Source: Ambrosia x helenae
Lineage: Eukaryota; Streptophyta; Magnoliopsida; Asterales; Asteraceae
Direction of reading: 5' to 3'
Assembly: GCA_030844895.1 (NCBI GenBank)
Contig: CM061230.1
Location: 4,256,705 to 4,320,704 of the forward strand
DNA: 64,000 nucleotides
The notes under the pieces are model-generated. The model was not told where the DNA came from. It searched no databases and saw only the letters and a list, made by a program, of their open reading frames with translations. This document shows, piece after piece, positions 20,771 to 30,905 of this stretch; position 1 is the stretch's first letter; every line of letters begins with the position of its first letter. A program made the translations under genes and the position numbers.

Positions 20771-23700
20771 CCCCCCCCCCCCTTGATTCAAACTCTTGCA
20801 CCCCCAACTGAAACCTGAAGAACACAAACTTATCACGAGGCAAAGCCTTTGTCATGCAATTTGCAATCTGATCACTTGTACTGCAAAACTTCAGAGCCAC
20901 CTTTCCTTGATTCACCATGTCTCTAATAAAATATTATTTTAATTCAATGTGCTTAGCATTGCTATTTTGACCTGGATTTTTGGACAAATTAATAGCTGAT
21001 TGATTGTCACACCAAATTGTTGCTACACAGTCTTGCTTCATACCCAAATCTTCTAGCATCCTGCCCAACCAAATGCATTGACAAGCAGCATTGGTAGCTG
21101 ATATATATTCAGCTCCAGTGCTTGACAAAGCCATTGTAGCCTGTTTCTTAGAGCACCATGAGATTGCTCCATTCCCAATAGTAAACATGTAACCCCTAGA
21201 TCAGATAGATAAGACCACCTACCAAGCTTCTATACCTGGTTTCTTCAACTTTATCTTCCCCATCAGCTACTTGAAATTTGTCATATGGACTCATAGGAAT
21301 GTCTTCAAGTTTGAAGCCTATCATGTCAATCTTAGAGATTAAATTGAGGGCATATTTCTCTTGTGAAATAAAGACACCTACCTAAGTTTGTTTAACCTCT
21401 TAGCCTAGAAAATATTGCAGTTGTCCCAAGTCTATCATCTACTGAGCTTGACACTTGAGCTTGTGAAGATGATATCGTCTACATAAAGACACACATAAAT
21501 TATACCATCTGCATTTGCTTTAACATAAAGTGTAGGCTTATTATCACTTCTGATGTATCCATTGCAGCTAAAATACCCATCTATCTTGGAATACCAAGAC
21601 CAGGGAGCTTGCTTCAGTCTATATAGTGCCTTGTGAAGCTTATATACTTTGTTCTCTTCACCATTAACCTGAAAGCCATCAGGCTATTCTACATAGATTT
21701 CTTTTTTCTAACTCTCAGTTCAGAAAGGTAGACTTCACATCTAGTTGATGTAAACTCCACCCTTTAAGAGCTGCAATAGAAATGACAAGGCTGATAATCT
21801 CGAACCTTGCTGTTGGGGCAAATGTCTCTTCATAGTCTATGCCATACTTCTGATAGTACCCTTTAGATACCAGCCTGGCCTTGTGCTTGATTAATTCACC
21901 ATCAACTCCTATCTTGGTCTTGAACAACCATTTAAGTCCCACAACATTCTTTCAATCAAGGAGATCCACAAGCTCCCTTGCGCTATTCTTGTTTATAGCC
22001 TCAAGTTCACTCCTCATTTCATTTTGCCATTCCTTTTTTTTAAATGCATCAGCAAAACATAAAGGGTCTATAACATTAAGAGCAAATTGAAAAATTAACT
22101 GGTTAGATGGAACATCTGTCATCTTTTGTGTCAGTAAACAGCTCAACAACTGATCTAACTCTTAATGGTGTAGAAAAGCTTAAGCTTGAATCTTCCACAT
22201 ATTGCACTTGACTAACTTCAGGTTGAGGGGTTGAAACTTGCGGAGAAGCTGGACTATCTTCACTTTGCAAGGCTTCATCATTGCTGCTATCACATGGACC
22301 ATATGCAGTGACCTCAGCGGGAAAAGGGTCTGCATACATTATGTCATAGTTTTGTTTGTTATCTTTATGCATCTCCTGCCAGTTCCATGAAGCCTCTTTT
22401 ACAATGGTGGTGTCACCAAACCTTCTTGTTTCAAACTTTTTAGTTGTTGGATTGAACAATCCGAACCCAGTCCCATTGGATGAGTAACCAATGAAGATCA
22501 TCTTGTTTGATCTGTCATCAAGATTTCTTCTTCCATGTAAAATTACATGACCATATGCAATGCATCCAAAGATTTTCATGTTAGTGATATCTGGTTTTAA
22601 ATTAAACCAAACCTAGTAAGGAGTTCTGTCTTGAACTGCAGTAGTAGAGGATCTATTGATGATTTAAACTGAGGTAGCAATTGCCTCAGCCCATAGATAG
22701 TTTGGTAAGCTCATCTCTTTCAACATACTTCTAGTCATCTCCATCATAGTTCTGTTCTTTCTTTCCACCACTCCATTGTGTTGAGGAGTGTGTGGTTCTG
22801 AAAGCTCTCTTTGAATCCCATGATCTTCACAAAATGAGTTGAACTCCTTTGAGCAAAACTCCCCACCTCTATCTGTTCTCAATACTTTAATAGAACATTC
22901 ACATTGTTTCTCAACTAAAACTTTAAAGGCTTTAAATTTAGCAAATGCATCAGACTTCTTTGCTAAAAAAATAAACCCAACACATCCTTGATACATCATC
23001 TGTTAGCAGAAAGTAGTACAAGCTATGACCCAGACTAGGTACCTGCATAGGGCCACATAAGTCAGCATGAACAAGCTCTAACCTCTTTGTGGCTCTCCAA
23101 GAGGTAGAATTGAAAGGTTGTCTAATCTGTTTGCCTAAGATGCAGCCCTCACATACACATGTACCTCTAATCTTGTGCATGTTAATCGCCATCTCCTTGT
23201 CTCCTAAAGCCTTTAAGTTCTCCCAGTTGATGTGCCCATATCTTTTATGCCATAGTTGAACAATATTGTTGTTAGGAGTGTTGGACTTGTTACACTCAGG
23301 CTTTGAAGCATCTAAAACAAATATGTTGTCAGTAGCAATGTTATCTTCATTAGCGGAGTACCTTGGTTCTTTATAGTATAGCTTCCATTCTTGAAATGTA
23401 GAGCATACCCCTTCCTCGTAAGTTGTCCCACACTAAGTAAGTTATACTCCAATGTCGGTGCATACTAAACATCAGTCAAGAGTTTGTGACTGTTTGGACA
23501 TGTGTTGATCCAAACAGTTCCCTTTCCTTCAACAGACAAAGTGATCTTGTTTCCCAACTGAACACCCAACTTGAATGTTTCATCAAGTTCTACAAAACTT
23601 GATTTAGACCCAGTCATATGGTTATAACGACCTGAGTCAAGGAACCATAGGTTCATTGACTCCTGCGAAGAGGTAGTTCTAGCCATAAAAAAGAAGGGGG

Positions 23701-24609
23701 TCTCATGATGATCTGTAAAGGCAATAAAGAGATGATGCTCTTCATTGCTTGTCTCTCCTCTCTGATTAGTTGGTTCAGCAGCAATGTTTACCTGTGCATC
23801 ATCATTATACCAAGAATCTTTAGATAAAAGCCCATATTTCTTACAAGTGTAACATTGTGACACTTTGCTTCTATCAAGAGATGATCATCCTCTTCCACGT
23901 CCCCTAAATCCTCCATGTCCTTTGCCACGTGTGCTTCCTGGCCGATTGCTTTCTTGGATCACCTACAAAGCATGTTCTCTCAATTTTTCACCTTTCCACT
24001 TGACCTGCTATTAAGCCTTTCTTCATGTGACTGCAAGGACCCCATTAGTCTAACTGGGGTAAGTTTAGTCAGATCAAAAGAAACCTAAATAGAGGGAACA
24101 ATGTAATCAAACTTTGGTGACAAACTGCGCAGGATCTTTTCCACAACTATTTTATCAGTCACCACTTCACCATAAGCCCTCTTTTGACTCACTATACTCA
24201 TCACCCTTGAGAAGTATTCACCCACACTCTATCCTTCCTTCATGGAAAGGTTTTCAAAGTCTCTATGAAGACCTTGTAGCTTGATAGCTTGAACTTGAGT
24301 ATCTCTTTGATACTCCATCTTGAGTATCTCCCGACTTTCTTTTGTAGATTCAGCAGCAACAATCCTATAAAAGAGTTGATCATGCACAACCTGTTGGATA
24401 ATGGCCATGGTATGAGCATCCCTTTTCTTAAGATTCTTTAATTTATTAGCATTAGTTTCTCCATGATTCACTCCTTATTCAACCAATTCCCAGAGATCTC
24501 GTGATTTCAGGATAGTTTTCATACGTATGCTCCAATGCTCATAGCCTTCTCCCTTGAAGACAGGGATTGGCGTAGGTACAATGGGCAAGGTGCTAGTTTG
24601 TCCAGCCAT
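20721..24609 (-). pseudogene. copia-3 gag-pol, multiply broken
   Basis: It starts ATGGCTGGACAAACTAGC at 24609. Gag UBN2 covers about 24600-24200. The CCHC knuckle is damaged (CYTCKKYGLLSKDSW: His and last Cys lost). The protease DSG is kept (WFLDSGRYNHMTG, near 23625). Integrase pieces are at 23192-22664 (DLCGPM, RTDRGGEF, PQHNGVVERKN). Reverse transcriptase pieces include WLFKTKIGVDGELIKHKARLV and LHQLDVKSTFLN (21942-21715). RNase H includes STGAEYISATNAACQ and WCDNQSAINLSKNP (21188-20934). Many stops and frame changes separate these. The YVDD core of the polymerase lies in a degraded stretch near 21480. Confidence 0.9.
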
Positions 24610-24659
24610 AGAAGAACAAATGATCACTCAGAAAAGAATTGAAAAAGGAACAACGCTCA

Positions 24660-24672
24660 GGCTCTGATACCA
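24660..24672 (-). other. Primer-binding site of copia-3
   Basis: TGGTATCAGAGCC on the minus strand, one base inside the 5' LTR edge at 24674. Confidence 0.92.
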
Positions 24673-24673
24673 T

Positions 24674-24924
24674 TGTTGATATCAGATAACTTAATGCATT
24701 CACGAAGAACAATCAAATGAATCAATCTCACTGCTTTTATTATTTATGTTGTGAATGAAAAACAAGAACAATGAGCTGCTACTTATATAGGCAGACTAGG
24801 AATTATTCAAATTTGAAAATAACGTTATCAACTAAACTGAAAAGCCAGTAACATCCGGAGACTGGTTCAAATCATCAGGTGCATATGCATGTGCATGGGG
24901 AGTGTTGAATCATTTCTCAATACA
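24674..24924 (-). repeat. copia-3 5' LTR
   Basis: It runs from TGTTGATATCAGATAAC to CTCAATACA on the plus strand, 251 bp, paired with 20495-20770. A TATATAAG box on minus lies near 24783-24791. Confidence 0.88.
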
Positions 24925-25590
24925 GTTTGCATCCGATACACAAAAAGGGGAGAGAAACAATTCAGAAGGTAGACTCAAACAAAAAACATAATGCAAACTT
25001 TGATGGAAATTATGATAAGGCAATACTATGGAAACACTTTGAGACTTTCTCAATTGAAGCAAATAATGATGAAGCCAGAATTAATAAAGAGAATGGATCA
25101 ATTGTGTATCATATGCAAGTCTCAAATTTACAAGATTGTATAACTTCTATGGATCTTATCCATATTGCAACAAAGGTACAAGAGTATAAAGAATAATTTG
25201 ATCAAGAGTTTGAGTAAGTTATCTGCTGGTTTATGAAGGAGTTCTTAAAGATGAGAGTCAATGCACCAATACCTCCAAGTGATAACAATGGTCATCTAAT
25301 TCGCCTTATGAAATTCTACATGAATGATCAACATTTTTGTGGTTATGATGTAGTTAGTCAACAAAAACGAATTATGGAGAGAAGTGAAGTGGCATTGGAT
25401 AGTTGAATTGTGAAGACCCTAAAGATAGTGTTTCTACGCTACCTAGAAACGATGGAGTGATACCATCTTCAATACAAAGGCCGAGGATTAGGAATTGAAG
25501 TTGGAGAAGGCAACAACAACACCCCAAAAACAAGAACTAGAAAGTCTGGAATGAATCTACCTACCACCGAAGAAAAGTGCAAAATTTCAG
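24925..25590 (+). pseudogene. ARID element copy A, ARID-domain fragment
   Basis: Continuation of the fragment at 20325-20494. It encodes LWKHFETFSIEANND, then LQDCITSMDLIHIATKVQEYKE, a TAA, and an ARID domain matching copy B block by block: WFMKEFLKMRVNAPIPPS, the CGYDVVSQ loop (copy B: GGYDKVTK), and FLRYLETME-YHLQYKGRG. In-frame stops at about 25193, 25214, 25403 and 25459 make it a pseudogene. The ARID fold binds DNA, often AT-rich. Here it can only be inferred as the ancestral function. The downstream end merges into the partial LTR at about 25610. Confidence 0.85.
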
Positions 25591-25609
25591 AAGCGTAGAT
25601 TGCAAGGCT

Positions 25610-25872
25610 AAACTTAGTGGGGTGTTAGTTATCATCGGTTATGTGACACATCGATTGATAATAAGTTTAGTATAAGTTTGATTAATGTTAGGGGTCACAC
25701 CGGTTAGTATCAAACGGTTGGTAATGTATATAAAGGGTTGATATGTATCATTTGACATATATGAAAGATTAAGTTTCAATAACTAACTTTCAAACATTCC
25801 CTCTCTAAATTTCCCTCCAAATAACCGTCCCTCTAAAACAAAATCAAATGTATACCGAAGACAATTTCAACA
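25610..25872 (+). mobile_element. LTR between ARID copies A and B (5' part missing)
   Basis: From 25622 to 25872 this matches 27487-27738 almost base for base (gtgttagttatcatcggtta through atttcaaca). It ends CA directly before the primer site. The first 90 bp of the full LTR (27397-27486) are absent. They are replaced by the tail of copy A, where a short taaactta may be the remnant. It serves as 5' LTR of copy B and probably as what is left of the 3' LTR of copy A. Confidence 0.85.
25727..25734 (+). promoter_or_regulatory. TATA box in ARID-element LTR
   Basis: TATATAAA in the sequence gtaatgtatataaaggg, about 140 bp before the LTR end. The same box occurs in the 3' LTR near 27592. Confidence 0.7.
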
Positions 25873-27361
25873 TGGCATCAGAGCCACGTTCAAAATCCTG
25901 TGGTTTGTTCGATATGATAGAGAAATCCGAAGATGTTTCAAGAGATAAAGGCAAGGGGCCGATGTTCTTCGAATTAGAAGATGATCATGTGGATCAGTTT
26001 GTTCTGGCCGAGAGGGTTGCAGAACTAAAGAAGGATTGTGTGGATCATTTAAACATCAATTTCTCCAGATTTCATATCGGATCATCACCGAAGAATCAAG
26101 TGATTAAAAGAAATAAGGCGTAAAGAGAGTTTAACAAGCAAATCAAAGATGTCCCCGAATATCCAAACACTATGTGTTGTGGAAAATGCAAAGAACCTTT
26201 CCACTTTAGAAAGAATTGTCCATAGAAGATGGGAAAAACCGAATTTATGGTTAAAGGGACAGACGAGAAAGGTTCGGACGACGTGTGGTATGCAAGTTTG
26301 ACGAGGAAAGAACATGGATGCGGATACAAGGATCAATTTGCAATCTTTAGTAAGTCGTTTTGTATTGAAGGCCAACCGAAATGTTATAGAAGGGAATACT
26401 TTCGTGGAAAAGGATCGGTCATAATCACAAGTGGAGGGCAAATACACAAGATTAAATCGGTATTTTATGTCCCTACACTCCGAATAAATGTTTTAAGTAT
26501 TGAAAGCTTGAATCAAGAAGGATTAGAAGTTGAATTTGATGGTGATGTTTGTCTCATTCACCAGCCGATTATCCAAAAAAGAGAAGAATCATAACATGCT
26601 GAATCTGTGATCGTGAAGATCACTTCACTTTCAAGTGTCCCGAAAAGAAAAATGTTGTTAAAAGAGATGCACAAGGCGCGTATGAAGCGCAAAAAGGCAA
26701 ACGGGTCACATTCGAAGCGTAACAAGAGGGAATTAGCGAAGAAGATAAAGAAACCGTTTTCAAACACTTTGAAGAATTCTCAATCAACAAGGACAACAAT
26801 GAAGGTTTTATGGAAAAAGGTCCCGTTATGTACCCGACTAATGGTTCTCGGCTTCAAGATTGTTTAGTTTTCATGGATTTGATTCATGTTACTACCATGG
26901 TCGAAAGGTATAAACGAAAGTTTGAATTAGAGTTTGAAAGAACAATAGAATGGTTTATGCAAGAATTCTTAAAGATCAAGACGAAAGCACCGATGCCACC
27001 AAGAGATGGAACCGGATATCCAATAAGTCTATTGGATTTATATACAAAAGTGCAAGTATTCGGTGGCTACGACAAAGTGACAAAGGACGACAATTGGGCA
27101 ATAGTTGCAATGTCAATAGGATATGGAAGACGGCTACCAAGTTTGGCAAAGAAGGAATATATAGCAACAACTCTAAGGCTAGTGTATATTCGTTATTTGG
27201 AAATGATGGAATGGTTTCATCTTAAGTACAAAGGCCGTGAGTTAGTTGTCGAAATAAAGAATAATGATGGTAGCACAAGTGGTGGATTGAAAGAAAGCAA
27301 TTGGAATGATGAAGATATGCCACCTAAGAAGAGGAGTAGATCGTCCTCAAGTGAAGATTAA
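25848..27361 (+). pseudogene. ARID element copy B: CCHC - protease-like - CCHC - ARID protein
   Basis: A frame from 25848 (or ATG 25872, which overlaps the LTR/primer-site junction) runs to 26594 with two stops (26121-26123, 26223-26225). Between them lies a CCHC knuckle (CGKCKEPFHFRKNC). After them comes a copia protease/pre-integrase-like stretch, VWYASLTRKE... then GKGSVIITSGGQ, SVFYVPTLRINVLSIESLNQ. The catalytic DSG of the family is replaced by ASL. A frame change near 26585 leads to a second knuckle (C*ICDREDHFTFKC, 26597-26637) and, from 26810, to 183 codons without a stop: an ARID domain (FMQEFLKIKTKAPMPPR, LLDLYTKVQVFGGYDKV, NWAIVAMSIG, YIRYLEMMEWFHLKY) and a basic tail KKRSRSSSSED. 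The ARID part alone is intact. Confidence 0.85.
25873..25885 (+). other. Primer-binding site of the ARID-carrying element
   Basis: TGGCATCAGAGCC starts immediately after the LTR's terminal CA. It is one base different from the canonical tRNA-iMet complement used by the copia elements here. The overlapping ATG (25872-25874) begins MASEPRSK, so the site is also translated. Confidence 0.85.
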
Positions 27362-27385
27362 AGCTGAACAATAAAAATCAAGTTT

Positions 27386-27396
27386 AAGGGGGAGAT
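27386..27396 (+). other. Polypurine tract of the ARID-carrying element
   Basis: AAGGGGGAGAT directly precedes the 3' LTR start TGTTAG at 27397. This tract plus TGTTAG is the usual copia 3' junction. It lies 25 bp after the ARID frame's stop codon. Confidence 0.85.
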
Positions 27397-27738
27397 TGTT
27401 AGAAGTAAAATAGTTAAACTTGATTTTCTATACTTATGTTAGAATATTATTAAACATGTGTTAAATGTAATAGTTATAAGTTTGATGTGTTAGTTATCAT
27501 CGGTTATGTGACACACCGATTGATAATAAGTTTAGTATAAGTTTGATTAATGTTAGGGGTCACACCGGTTAGTATCACACCGGTTGGTAATGTATATAAA
27601 GGGTCGATATGTATCATTTGACATATATGAAAGATTAAGTTTCAATAACTAACTTTCAAACATTCCCTCTCTAAATTTCCCTTCAAAGAACCGTCCCTCT
27701 CAAACAAAATCAAATGTATACCGAAGACAATTTCAACA
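27397..27738 (+). mobile_element. 3' LTR of the ARID-carrying element
   Basis: 342 bp from TGTTAGAAG to TTTCAACA, with TG...CA ends and a short inverted terminus. Bases 27487-27738 repeat 25622-25872. The following bases, AATAT, are the candidate target duplication. The partner would lie left of copy A's missing 5' LTR. Confidence 0.88.
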
Positions 27739-28271
27739 AATATTAGATTACGTTTAGCATAATTAATTAGAAACTTATGTTTATATTACTATTAATATAT
27801 GTGACATAATAGATTAATAATTGATCTAAATGATTCGGTAGTGACACTGTTCGGGGTGGCAGTTAGTGACAATTATACCCATAAACTAAACGGTATGTCG
27901 GTTGTAGTTATACCGCATCAAAGGGTGTGTATATCCTTCATTTTAACCATTTGAATGTATTCGACAATATCTCTTTATCCTTCCATATTTTTGCCTCTCT
28001 AATTGTCTACAAATCAGTTTGTTTGTTTCACGAAGATCAGTTCAAACATATCTATTCATAACTCCATTTCACTATAGCCCCTGATCTACAGATTCTATTA
28101 TACAACAATAAGTTTTTCACTAAGTGATGGATTATCATGAAATCCATGAAAGAACTTTTAATTTCATTTTAAACAAAGGTTACAAGTTGTAGGTGGTTGT
28201 TAGGGAATACTTATATATGAAAACAATCTTCAGAAATTATAATCAGAAGATAAGGTGAAGTTAATAAATAC
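27739..28271 (-). other. NPF intron, proximal part
   Basis: No element recognised between the ARID LTR and the transporter exon. The sequence is A/T-rich. Confidence 0.5.
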
Positions 28272-28711
28272 CATGATATAATGTAGGTGAAAAGCTTCTT
28301 AATTCGGTCACCAATCACTCTGAATAATATCTGAGCAGGTCTTCTTGTCAACTCACCCTGATGATAGTATTTATGCCCTGTGCAGAAAATAATCAAACTT
28401 ATTGTCATTGTGATTACGCAAACTAAGAATGAACTTCCCCAAGATTGATAAGGCCATGCAACAGCATTATTAGCAACCCATAAAATTGATATAAAGGCAC
28501 CAGATGTGCGTGCTATGTGTAACCAGACTTCTGCACGTGCAAGAGATCGTTTTTCAGTCCTATCGTTTGACGTATCAATGTCGTTCACCAAGTCTTTTAG
28601 TATGCATTCCAAAATAGTTGAACCTGATTTTCCAAGAGATAAGAGAACTATTGTGATCATAAAAAGCCAAAAGACATCGTACGGATTGAACAACCACAAA
28701 AGCATCAAACC
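28272..28711 (-). pseudogene. NPF transporter, middle exon
   Basis: The minus strand encodes helices 3-6 of an NPF carrier: GLMLLWLFNP, FWLFMITIVLLSLGKSGST, ILECILKDLVND, ARTSGAFISILWVANN, the WGSSFLVCVITMTISLIIFCTGHKY region and LTRRPAQILFRVIGDRIKKL. It opens after TGCAG at 28712. The likely donor is GTATTT at 28271. Joining TG to the G of the next exon gives a Trp codon and keeps frame, so both exons belong to one gene. The LSLGKSG string resembles NPF5-type members. The N-terminal exon with the ExxER motif is not found between 28712 and 33 kb. Confidence 0.85.
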
Positions 28712-29412
28712 CTGCACTTAAGGAAAGACTTATAAATAAGAGCATTTATAATGTGCAAAACCCACAAACCGCTAGCTTTACATTATATTTACAAACTTCT
28801 CAATAAAAGAATAAAACAAATGAATAAAAGAATAGAACAACCTATATTATATATATATATGTATCAGTTTAAATACAAAGTCTTCAAAGCGTGCGAAGTG
28901 TGCAAAGTACATCATAATTACGTAATGTAATCTTACTGATAATTACATAATGTATGATACAATTATATATAAACTAATCATATCATCATCATCAAACGAT
29001 CAATATATCCTAAATCAGTTCGTTCTCTTTCGATTATATCTCCAAACGTTTTTTTGCCATTGATTCATCGAAGATGACTGTGAATAATAATTGTGCATGT
29101 ATAAATTGAGTTGTTTATTTGTTACGTAATGTTTTTGTCTGTTCATGAAAGCATTACGTAATTATCTTCATATTTCCATGCTCTCTCTCACTCTCTTCTA
29201 TTTCATTTTTACATCAAATAAATTCATCCAAATCTCTCTCTATCTCTATATCTTTAAGAGATTAAAGGTATAAGACTGTGATGCATAGGGGTGGTGTTGT
29301 ACGGCGGTGGTGGTTTGGCGGGAGTAGTGTACAACGGTGGGGGTTTGTTAATTAGGTGTACGACGTTGATGACGAGGTGGACGACAAATGGTGTGTAACA
29401 TGGTTGTAGAGG
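28712..29412. other. Spacer with short (TA)n and GGTGG-rich stretch
   Basis: A TA tract lies near 28847-28860. From 29285 to 29412 there is a cggtggtgg-rich stretch, of which a similar version (ggtagacggtggtggtgg) follows the solo LTR near 32325. No gene recognised. Confidence 0.4.
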
Positions 29413-29797
29413 TGTGTTGTGACACCTGGCAAACTCCGGTTAATAACTTTAGTTAAACTAGTAAGTCTACCTTAGCGAGTCATGCATATTACGTACTTAA
29501 CTGGGTCAGTCGAGTCGTTACGATGATTCTGGGAATCATCGGGAGTCGTTACAATGATCCGCGGGATCATCGGGAGTCGGTCCATAACCATGTGTACAAG
29601 GATTGGTGATTCGTGGAATCACCGGGTTTAACGCACACACGCAAGTCTCAGGTCCCGGGAATTGGTGAATGGATGTAAACGTGTTAGTTATCATGCATTA
29701 TGTGTTTGTAATCATTATGTGACTTGTCGGTATGTGAATACGTATTTATATGTGTTAAAATAGTGTTTAACGCGCCAAAAACTCATCCTGGAACCCT

Positions 29798-29942
29798 ACA
29801 GGCGATTAGGAACCAGGAAGGCTCCTAATCGCCACTTATATAGGCGAATAGGGAAGCTTACTAGCGATTAGAGCTTCTAATCGCCAGTGTATAGGCGATT
29901 AGAGGCTCTAATTACCTGTACTGATCTCCTACTCGCCTGATC
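29798..29942. repeat. CGANTAGG hairpin cluster 1 in the solo LTR
   Basis: Alternating GGCGATTAGG and CCTAATCGCC words can fold into stems, for example ggcgattagga with tcctaatcgcc at 29802-29835. It lies directly upstream of the TATA box. Confidence 0.65.
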
Positions 29943-30747
29943 TGATATGCACGAGTCAAAACACCTATAAATACAACCCTTGACTCCCCAAACACCATTT
30001 GTGCAACCCTAACTGATCCTAAGCCTCCCACACACCTTAAAACACCTATGGAACTTGTTTGGCTTCAAAACTCACCATTTCCAAGTTTACACACCTTTCT
30101 TTGATAAAATCCAAGGTGTGTTCTTCATCCCAAACCTTTATAAGGTTATTGTTTTGGTTCCCCAAAAGTCCAGACCTTGTTTTGCTAAGAATGTGTCTTT
30201 AAAAACCTTGGAAATGAGTTTTAAAACAAGTCTACACCATAATACTTGCCATATGTGAAGTATTGATGCATATGATGATTTTTGGTGATTATAACATGAA
30301 TGTTTCCATGAATTTGATGTACTTCTGATATGTAGGAGTTGTTAGGATGATTATCTATGAGTTTAAGCTATTATTATAGTGTTTTGATGAAAGTATGCAT
30401 TTTGACCCATTTGGGTGATTCTTGAAGAATTAGGGTGTTATGATATGATTCATTGCTTGTTTATTGTTAGGAATCATGCTAGGATGATGTTATAACATAG
30501 GGATAGTGATTTGCAAGGTTGTAGGTTGTGTAATCTGATTATTGCTATTTTAAGGAAAGATTTCATAGTTAATGAAACCTAGTACTTTGCCATTTTAGGA
30601 AATATTCGCACCGAGGCTGTTAGAGCAGAGATAAATTGGGGGTTTTGCTTGGAATGGGTTGGTAAATGGTTTAGGTTTGATATTGGGTGTTTTTACATGT
30701 TTCGGAACTGATTTGGAGGGTTTAACGCGCGAAAACGCGCGACAGCA

Positions 30748-30905
30748 TTGCTAGGGGCGAATAGGACTCTACTCGCCTGATGTATCAGGCGATTACAGTC
30801 TATTCACCTGATACATCAGGCGAATAGCAGCCTACTCGCCAGTTGACCTCCCCTATTCACCTGTTGACTTTTCCTAATTGCATGTAAGTTTCCTAATCGC
30901 GTGTA
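30748..30905. repeat. CGANTAGG hairpin cluster 2 in the solo LTR
   Basis: ggcgaatagg, ctactcgcctgatgtatcag, aggcgattac, tattcacctgatacatcagg and aggcgaatag follow one another. The word ctgatgtatcaggcga and its inverse pair into a further stem. Confidence 0.65.

Larger units (their letters stand above)
20495..24924 (-). mobile_element. copia-3 element inserted in ARID copy A
   Basis: Near-complete copia element on the minus strand. LTRs are at 24674-24924 (5') and 20495-20770 (3'), clearly related, the 3' one carrying about 35 extra bases near 20610. The primer site TGGTATCAGAGCC lies at 24672-24660. A polypurine run (G11 on minus) lies at about 20771-20781. The flanks read ATTTG and GTTTG, a possibly decayed 5 bp duplication. 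Both sides join the same host reading frame. Confidence 0.9.

Noticed and set aside
25848..27361. Ordinary single-copy host ARID gene
   Set aside because: Primer site, polypurine tract, paired LTRs and CCHC/protease-like parts in order argue for a retroelement, although a host-derived ancestor is likely.
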